From positions 33,622,109 through 33,686,108 of the forward strand of contig CAIIXF020000002.1 of NCBI GenBank assembly GCA_903813345.2: a stretch of 64,000 bases of DNA, read 5' to 3'. This document shows, piece after piece, positions 56,110 to 64,000 of this stretch (position 1 is its first letter; every line of letters starts with the position of its first letter). The position numbers and the translations under genes are program-made. The notes under the pieces were generated by a model. The model had not been told where the DNA came from. It was given only the letters and a program-made list of their open reading frames with translations, and did no database searches. The stretch comes from Owenia fusiformis. Lineage: Eukaryota > Annelida > Polychaeta > Sabellida > Oweniidae.

Positions 56110-59100
56110 CTAGCAGCACCCTCCTTTAGAATTATCTGATGGAGCGCAACAGGCACCTTTTGAGGGTCCTCCCTTAGCCAGGTACTCAAATGGATCAACT
56201 ATATCCTCCTGAAAATAATTTAACAATGAGATTGAGAACAATTGAACAACTTCAAAATGCGACCATATATATTTTTTTATGTTGGGTCAAGTGACTGATT
56301 TTTATCTTTGTTCTTATGTATTATGTGTACTACATGTATCAAGCATTTTCAGGTGTAATAAAAGTACATATTAGTGTGCTGTGCTTGAAAAAAAATGTCA
56401 CAATTGAGTACAGATTGATCCAAGACACAAAATAAATTGATTATGTGTCGAGTTTGGACGACTATGTATTAAAGAGTTCAGTATTATTGATTACCATGTT
56501 CCACTCACCTCTTTTGGGGAACAGCTAGCTCCACCTTTTACTGCACTGGGTTGGAATGTGAACTCATCTGCAAGACGACTGCATTGTAGTATAGTAGAGA
56601 TATCACTGTCTACTGATACAACGTCACCAGCCTGTAATAAAGTATATAGAGATATACACAAAGTCTCTACAGACACACTGTCACTAGCCTGTAATGAAGT
56701 ATAGAGATATACACAAAGTCTCTACAGACACACTGTCACTAGCCTGTAATGAAGTATATAGAGATATACACAAAGTCTCTACAGACACACTGTCACTAGC
56801 CTGTAATAAAGTATATAGAGATATACACAAAGTCTTTATAGACACACCGTCACTAGCCTGTAATAAAGTATATAGAGATATACACAAAGTCTCTACAGAC
56901 ACACTGTCACTAGCCTGTAATGAAGTATATAGAGATATACACAAAGTCTCTACAGACACACTGTCACTAGCCTGTAATAAAGTATATAGAGATATACACA
57001 AAGTCTTTATAGACACACCGTCACTAGCCTGTAATAAAGTATATAGAGATATACACAAAGTCTCTACAGACACACTGTCACTAGCCTGTAATAAAGTATA
57101 TAGAGATATACACAAAGTCTTTATAGACACACCGTCACTAGCCTGTAATAAAGTATATAGAGATATACACAAAGTCTTTATAGACACACTGTCACTAGCC
57201 TGTAATAAAGTATATAGAGATATACACAAAGTCTCTACAGACACACTGTCACTAGCCTGTAATGAAGTATATAGAGATATACACAAAGTCTCTACAGACA
57301 CACTGTCACTAGCCTGTAATAAAGTATATAGAGATATACACAAAGTCTTTATAGACACACCGTCACTAGCCTGTAATAAAGTATATAGAGATATACACAA
57401 AGTCTTTATAGACACACCGTCACTAGCCTGTAATAAAGTATATAGAGATATACACAAAGTCTCTACAGACACACTGTCACTAGCCTGTAATGAAGTATAT
57501 AGAGATATACACAAAGTCTCTACAGACACACTGTCACTAGCCTGTAATGAAGTATATAGAGATATACACAAAGTCTCTACAGACACACTGTCACTAGCCT
57601 GTAATAAAGTATATAGAGATATACACAAAGTCTCTACAGACACACTGTCACTAGCCTGTAATGAAGTATATAGAGATATACACAAAGTCTCTACAGACAC
57701 ACTGTCACTAGCCTGTAATAAAGTATATAGAGATATACACAAAGTCTTTATAGACACACCGTCACTAGCCTGTAATAAAGTATATAGAGATATACACAAA
57801 GTCTTTATAGACACACTGTCACTAGCCTGTAATAAAGTATATAGAGATATACACAAAGTCTCTACAGACACACTGTCACTAGCCTGAAATGAAGTATATA
57901 GAGATATACACAAAGTCTCTACAGACACACTGTCACTAGCCTGTAATAAAGTATATAGAGATATACACAAAGTCTCTACAGACACACTGTCACTAGCCTG
58001 TAATGAAGTATATAGAGATATACACAAAGTCTCTACAGACACACTGTCACTAGCCTGTAATAAAGTATATAGAGATATACACAAAGTCTCTACAGACACA
58101 CTGTCACTAGCCTGTAATGAAGTATATAGAGATATACACAAAGTCTCTATAGACACACCGTCACTAGCCTGTAATGAAGTATATAGAGATATACACAAAG
58201 TCTCTACAGACACACTGTCACTAGCCTGTAATGAAGTATATAGAGATATACACAAAGTCTCTACAGACACACTGTCACTAGCCTGTAATAAAGTATATAG
58301 AGATATACACAAAGTCTCTACAGACACACTGTCACTAGCCTGTAATGAAGTATATAGAGATATACACAAAGTCTCTACAGACACACTGTCACTAGCCTGT
58401 AATAAAGTATATAGAGATATACACAAAGTCTTTATAGACACACCGTCACTAGCCTGTAATAAAGTATATAGAGATATACACAAAGTCTCTACAGACACAC
58501 TGTCACTAGCCTGTAATAAAGTATATAGAGATATACACAAAGTCTCTACAGACACACTGTCACTAGCCTGTAATGAAGTATATAGAGATATACACAAAGT
58601 CTCTACAGACACACTGTCACTAGCCTGTAATAAAGTATATAGAGATATACACAAAGTCTCTACAGACACACTGTCACTAGCCTGTAATAAAGTATATAGA
58701 GATATACACAAAGTCTCTACAGACACACTGTCACTAGCCTGTAATAAAGTATATAGAGATATACACAAAGTCTTTATAGACACACCGTCACTAGCCTGTA
58801 ATAAAGTATATAGAGATATACACAAAGTCTCTACAGACACACTGTCACTAGCCTGTAATAAAGTATATAGAGATATACACAAAGTCTTTATAGACACACC
58901 GTCACTAGCCTGTAATAAAGTATATAGAGATATACACAAAGTCTTTATAGACACACTGTCACCAGCCTGTAATAAAGTATATAGAGATATACACAAAGTC
59001 TCTACAGACACACTGTCACTAGCCTGTAATAAAGTATATAGAGATATACACAAAGTCTTTATAGACACACCGTCACTAGCCTGTAATAAAGTATATAGAG

Positions 59101-62100
59101 ATATACACAAAGTCTCTACAGACACACTGTCACTAGCCTGTAATGAAGTATATAGAGATATACACAAAGTCTCTACAGACACACTGTCACTAGCCTGTAA
59201 TAAAGTATATAGAGATATACACAAAGTCTCTACAGACACACTGTCACTAGCCTGTAATAAAGTATATAGAGATATACACAAAGTCTCTACAGACACACTG
59301 TCACTAGCCTGTAATGAAGTATATAGAGATATACACAAAGTCTCTACAGACACACTGTCACTAGCCTGTAATAAAGTATATAGAGATATACACAAAGTCT
59401 CTACAGACACACTGTCACTAGCCTGTAATGAAGTATATAGAGATATACACAAAGTCTCTACAGACACACTGTCACTAGCCTGTAATGAAGTATATAGAGA
59501 TATACACAAAGTCTCTATAGACACACCGTCACTAGCCTGTAATAAAGTATATAGAGATATACACAAAGTCTCTACAGACACACTGTCACTAGCCTGTAAT
59601 AAAGTATATAGAGATATACACAAAGTCTTTATAGACACACCGTCACTAGCCTGTAATGAAGTATATAGAGATATACACAAAGTCTCTACAGACACACTGT
59701 CACTAGCCTGTAATGAAGTATATAGAGATATACACAAAGTCTCTACAGACACACTGTCACTAGCCTGTAATAAAGTATATAGAGATATACACAAAGTCTC
59801 TACAGACACACTGTCAGTAGCCTGTAATAAAGTATATAGAGATATACACAAAGTCTTTATAGACACACCGTCACTTGCCTGTAATAAAGTATATAGAGAT
59901 ATACACAAAGTCTTTATGGACACACCGTCACTAGCCTGTAATGTTAAGATATCACCTTTGAATGAAACAATGTCTCCAGGCTATAATGTAGCATTATTAC
60001 CACCTTGCCGGGCCAGTTCTAGGGGTTTTAGTGCTAGTTAAGAAGGCATTCAATTTACTATATCGACCTGAGAAATGTGTGACGTCATAGTGGTGGTCCA
60101 TATGGACCGGTCTAGAATATATTCTGGACCAGCAATTTTTCCCCGGGAAATTAGATATGGTTCAGTGCGTAAGATGTTCTTGCTATTTCAATCCTGGTCG
60201 TTAACGGTGGTAATAATACTAATAACGTCATTTCTGCAAACAATAGTGAAATATTGGACCTTGGGTCTTTGGCCCTCGGTCCAATATTTCACTATATTGC
60301 CCTTAGAAATGACGTTATTGTACTATTATAGAGAGAGGAGTTAAATTAGGTTTATCGTTATTTTACAGGGAATATACAGGAAACCTGTCTAAGTGGAACA
60401 CATTTAGTACTTCTAAAAAGTGGTTCACTTGGAAGGTGTTCCACTTATAGAGGTTCATTTAACAATAAGTCAGTTGTTCTTGGCACTCTAAAAAGTGTTC
60501 CACTAACATGTATATTCCACTTCTACTTTACAGGGTCCACTGTTGTACAGTAAAACCTGTCTTAATGAACATCTCTCTCTAGTGAAAACCTGTCTCTAGT
60601 GGACTTCTGTACCTTTCAGATACATTTCTTTGGAAAAACATGTGTTCACTGTACACAGGTTCTACTGTTGTAATACTTACACAGAATATATGGTTGTAAT
60701 CTAACTTGAATTCTTTTTCAGAGTCTTCTATGTTTCCTTCATAAATCACTTGTGATGCTGGCTTCTCAGTCTTGGGGAGTTTAAACATACGGTAAGTGAC
60801 TGACACAAACTTGGCATCCCCTAAAGTAAATAACAAAGCATGAAAATAACATCAAACTGCAAAGGTGTAACACTATATTTTTAAAAATCTGATGAAATTA
60901 GAGTAAAAATATCAAGACATTTTGGACGACCCTAATTTATTGTGTACAGTATGTAACAAGCTCCACTTAGCAACTTTGATTAAAATAAGGATTATCATTA
61001 CACATGAATATCAAAAGAAACAGCAATTTCAACTTGTATTTTTCTAAACCAAAATCACCTGTAACGTTTGATGATCTTTAAACTTTTTGACATTAATATT
61101 CCCTGTTGTTTTCATCCATTCTGACCAATACAAATATCTAATGATAATAATGATAATCCTTCCACATAACTTTTATATCCTATATTTCTGTCTAACCTCT
61201 TTGCAAACTTTACAAACGTAAGGATACCATTATAAAAGAAAAATTGTACCTAGCACTTCTTTAAGCTCTGGCTTCGTAACTTCTATAATTCCAGCTTCTA
61301 CAAGTCTTGGCCGACTGAAGCCCACTTTCTTTGAAATGTCAACAAAATCCTTCCAATAGAGGGCGCCAGCTATGCATTCTCCTGGAATAAATAAATTAAA
61401 CTGAATATGATTTATCGAAGTATTATGGCTTATGAATGGTCAGTCATGGCTTGAAAGTGGTCACACTCAGAAAAATAGCTTGCTTCAATGCATGAGTTAT
61501 TGAATTGTATTGTTACCACGCTGACCATTCCCGGGAGCGTCTGACAGTGATTGACATACTGCCTATGTTGTTCTACTTTACAGAATGTGATATACAATAA
61601 CAAGATTCCATTGAAACCACATTTGAGATACATGTAGGGGAGGTCAGTGGTTGATGTAAGAACTTCTAAAAAAGAACTGCCAATTGAAACCAATTGTAAC
61701 TCCTCCAAAAATGTAACTTTTTAAAAACAACATAGTGACTTATAGTTAAATGATCCCCTGTATGTGGAGCAATGGAACACCTGAGTGGAACCTTTAGAAA
61801 TATCAAAGCCATATTCAACAGATTTACTGCATGTATTATGGCTAAGATGTATAGATCTGGGTGAATATCACCTACCCCATAAAACTTTATGTTTTCTAAT
61901 GTCATCAGATAGTTCCCTATCTGCATAAACATCACTGAAATAGAGCTCTCCACCTTCCTGAAATCATACATATTTCAACTGGTACTTCGGCTCCTGCCCT
62001 GATGATATACAACAGGGTAGGAGCTGGAGTAACCACATCAACATCATTTGATAACACAGTATATTTGATATTCTAAAATCAAAATAATATAACTATTACT

Positions 62101-63373
62101 AAAAAAACAATTTTTAGGGATGAACTGATCGATTGTATGCACTCTGTTAAACTAGTTTCACTTGAAAACAGTAGCTCTGTGGAGTAGCAAATCCCACCAA
62201 ACAAAATATATTTTATCAATTTAAAATACCTTGTCATCTTTGATGTTACATTATAGAAATATCCAGGAAATTAGAAGAAGTCTTGTCTCGTTTTGGTATT
62301 TGCATTATCAAAATCATTTAGAAATAAGTGGCCATATTGAAAATCCCTCCTTTAGCAGAGGTCCTTTGCCCATAAGACAGAAGCCTCCAATATTTGAACC
62401 AAATTCTGTAGATGGTATTTAAGTAACCACTTTGAAATTCAGTAACCCTCTTGAAACATTATCCTTGAGAAGCGCTCCTACAACACTAGGCCTCAGCACA
62501 TAAAATTTTGACCAAATCTGTCAATCGGTATTTGAGTTATTGCAAAGATACACAAACAGATGAACAGAAGGATGGGTGGATTCTCTATATCCCTACAAAC
62601 TTCATTCGGTGGGATAATTAACAAATACAAATTTTTGCAACAAAAATAACTAATATTTCTTAAATGAAATCTAGTGTTCTTACCTTGAGTACTCTATAAG
62701 CCTCGGCTATAACTGCATGCTTGTCATTAATACTAGTGTTCTTACCTTGAGTACTCTATAAGCCTCAGCTATAACTGCATGCTTGTCATTAATACTAGTG
62801 TTCTTACCTTGAGTACTCTATAAGCCTCAGCTATAACTGCATGCTTGTCATTAATACTAGTGTTCTTACCTTGAGTACTCTATAAGCCTCAGCTATAACT
62901 GCATGCTTGTCATTAATTCTAGTGTTCTTACCTTGAGTACTCTATAAGCCTCAGCTATAACTGCATGCTTGTCATTAATTCTAGTGTTCTTACCTTGAGT
63001 ACTCTATAAGCCTCAGCTATAACTGCATGCTTGTCATTAATTCTAGTGTTCTTACCTTGAGTACTCTATAAGCCTCAGCTATAACTGCATGCTTGTCATT
63101 AATTCTAGTGTTCTTACCTAGAGTACTCTATAAGCCTCAGCTATAACTGCATGCTTGTCATTAATTCTAGTGTTCTTACCTAGAGTACTCTATAAGCCTC
63201 AGCTATAACTGCATGCTTGTCATTAATTCTAGTGTTCTTACCTTGAGTACTCTATAAGCCTCAGCTATAACTGCATGCTTGTCATTTATACTAGTGTTCT
63301 TACCTTGAGTACTCTGTAAGCCTCAGCTATAACTGCATGCTTGTCTGGGGAGAGGTTAATAACACAGTTGGAG
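56110..63373 (-). CDS. AS3MT: Arsenite methyltransferase, 3' six exons (5' part beyond right edge)
   Basis: Minus-strand exons in order: 63373-63304, 61957-61876, 61381-61250, 60820-60681, 56631-56509, 56208-56110 (stop TAG). With the two bases carried over from the upstream exon they give 215 residues plus stop, all phases agreeing. AS3MT uses S-adenosylmethionine to methylate trivalent arsenic in the cytosol. Matches to the family: VSNCVINLSPDK and AEAYRVLK (end of the SAM-binding fold; the Cys is the conserved catalytic one), GGELYFSDVYADRELSDDI, KVLWGECIAGALYWKDF (second conserved Cys), GDAKFVSVTYRMFK, QVIYEG, AGDVVSVDSDISTILQ, DPFEYLAK, and a Cys-rich C-terminus (GACCAPSDNSKGGCC). The SAM-binding N-terminus is outside the window. 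Three introns carry splice-junction arrays. Confidence 0.93.
56632..59945 (-). repeat. Splice-junction minisatellite: AS3MT penultimate-exon acceptor, 57-bp unit, about 58 copies
   Basis: On the minus strand each unit reads TATACTTTATTACAG followed by GCTAGTGACAGTGTGTCTGT. The last acceptor is the true one, where the exon continues GCTGGTGACGTTGTATCAGT. The unit is 19 codons, has no stop and is in the same frame as the exon, so it reads ASDSVSVETLCISLYTLLQ over and over; the exon itself reads AGDVVSVDSDISTILQ. Two main variants alternate (SVSVETL and GVSIKTL, with rare GVSIETL recombinants). The second unit upstream of the exon has a 2-bp deletion (AGTATAGAG near 56698), which breaks the frame. 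Confidence 0.93.
60220..60320. repeat. 100-bp perfect-looking hairpin (MITE-like)
   Basis: AATAACGTCATTTCT / AGAAATGACGTTATT ends with a long inner pair ATAGTGAAATATTGGACC / GGTCCAATATTTCACTAT around a short loop. It lies in an AS3MT intron. Confidence 0.75.
62660..63303 (-). repeat. Splice-junction minisatellite: AS3MT internal donor, 62-bp unit, about 10 extra copies
   Basis: Exon 63373-63304 ends (minus strand) AGAGTACTCAAG followed by GTAAGAACACTAG. The intron then repeats AAGCATGCAGTTATAGCTGA..GAGTACTCAAG and GTAAGAACACTAG about ten more times at 62-bp spacing, so the last 39 nt of the exon and the donor are copied into the intron. Read-through past the true donor meets TAA within six codons (V-R-T-L-V-stop). 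Copies differ by single bases (TACTCTAG / TACTCAAG; AATACTAG / AATTCTAG). Confidence 0.92.
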
Positions 63374-63785
63374 CTAAAAATACAACAATTCTCAAATACA
63401 GGTTTTACTGACTATTACAAGCACATGACCCCTGAACCAGATAAACAATTTCATGCTGACATACGGCATCATAAATTACAGTTCTCTTTGAGCCCCCCCT
63501 CCCTCATATCAGGACCGCTCTCAAAATTGTAAGCATTTACTGATATTTTTGAATTTTTTGAACTACAAACTTGCTTCCTTTCAATTGTTTAGAATTTCCC
63601 ACCTTCCTAAAACATGATAAATTATGACCATGATAATTAGTATACTGTTGCAAGTAATTGTCATCATTTGAAATCACAACTTCTAAAGGAGATTACATGC
63701 CAGTCTTGAAATTTATTCTCCTCTAAACTGTGTGTTAACTTAACCTGAGGCAAAATAACTTGCAATAAATAAATGTTAACAAATG

Positions 63786-64000
63786 TATTCTCTTCTCACA
63801 CTATGATGTCAAATGCATTGTCTACTTACACAATGATGTCAAATGCATTGTCTACTCACACAATGATGTCAAATGCATTGTCTACTCACACAATGATGTC
63901 AAATGCATTGTCTACTCACACAATCATGTCAAATACATTGTCTACTCACACAATCATGTCAAATGCATTGTCTACTCACACAATCATGTCAAATGCATTG
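63786..64000 (-). repeat. Splice-junction minisatellite: upstream AS3MT donor, 30-bp unit, at least 7 copies
   Basis: Minus-strand units read CAATGCATTTGACATCATTG then TGTGAGTAGA. This fits the end of the preceding AS3MT exon, N-A-F-D-I-I-V with the last codon split (GT, donor GTGAGT), joining exactly to the C of VSNCVINL in the next exon. The in-window copies are probably the intronic ones, since three to the right read GACATGATT and the array continues past 64000. The true exon should lie just beyond the edge. Confidence 0.8.

Noticed and set aside
56694-57887. A 397-codon open frame on the plus strand over the same array
   Set aside because: It is the mirror reading of the same 57-bp unit, antisense to AS3MT, and ends at a single-base change. 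It is a shadow.
56684-59923. A 1079-codon open frame on the minus strand made of 19-residue repeats
   Set aside because: It is the 57-bp intronic array, whose length is divisible by three and which happens to lack stops. It begins with no proper start context, and every unit carries a splice acceptor. It is reported as a repeat.
63786-64000. CRISPR-like regular spacing in this and other arrays
   Set aside because: There are no unique spacers; units are uniform minisatellite copies, in a eukaryotic gene with spliced exons.

Overview
The window is animal nuclear DNA: AT-rich, intron-rich (all introns GT..AG), full of short inverted-repeat elements and minisatellites. The genes are ordinary metazoan genes, and the repeat-laden introns suggest a marine invertebrate, perhaps a lophotrochozoan. 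The sequence alone does not fix the species.

Layout. (1) 1-377, minus: the first coding exon of an unrecognised gene that runs off the left edge. (2) 2859-14415, plus: a complete ten-exon gene for the RNA polymerase I subunit RPA49/PAF53 (POLR1E), 410 codons, phase-consistent throughout. (3) 14416-20056: intergenic, with a 1.35-kb 'GCTAGTGGTAA' array and several inverted-repeat elements. (4) 20057-50968, plus: a complete 25-exon TRPM-family cation channel, 1279 codons, with no C-terminal kinase or Nudix domain. Intron 13 carries an antisense cluster of tRNA-Tyr(GTA) genes split by a 1.5-kb inverted-repeat element. Intron 21 is almost entirely a 10-kb minisatellite. (5) 50969-56109: intergenic, with a fold-back element, a decayed mariner-like fragment and a 29-bp array. 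(6) 56110 to beyond the right edge, minus: the 3' six exons of arsenite methyltransferase (AS3MT), convergent with TRPM. The three recognised genes have no evident shared pathway.

The striking signal is a class of minisatellites that straddle splice junctions. In all three recognised genes the repeat unit consists of a real splice site plus the adjoining exon edge, tandemly copied into the intron: POLR1E exon 7 acceptor (80 bp, about 20 copies), TRPM exon 22 acceptor (89 bp, about 112 copies), TRPM exon 23 acceptor (about 37 bp, 5 copies), AS3MT penultimate-exon acceptor (57 bp, about 58 copies), an AS3MT internal donor (62 bp, 11 copies) and the next upstream AS3MT donor (30 bp, at least 7 copies, leaving the window). 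Dozens of near-identical decoy splice sites therefore sit next to each genuine one. In five arrays a decoy leads to an immediate in-frame stop. In the sixth (57 bp, divisible by three, stop-free, in frame) a decoy could add 19-residue blocks to the enzyme. I treat this as the window's main candidate for something undescribed.
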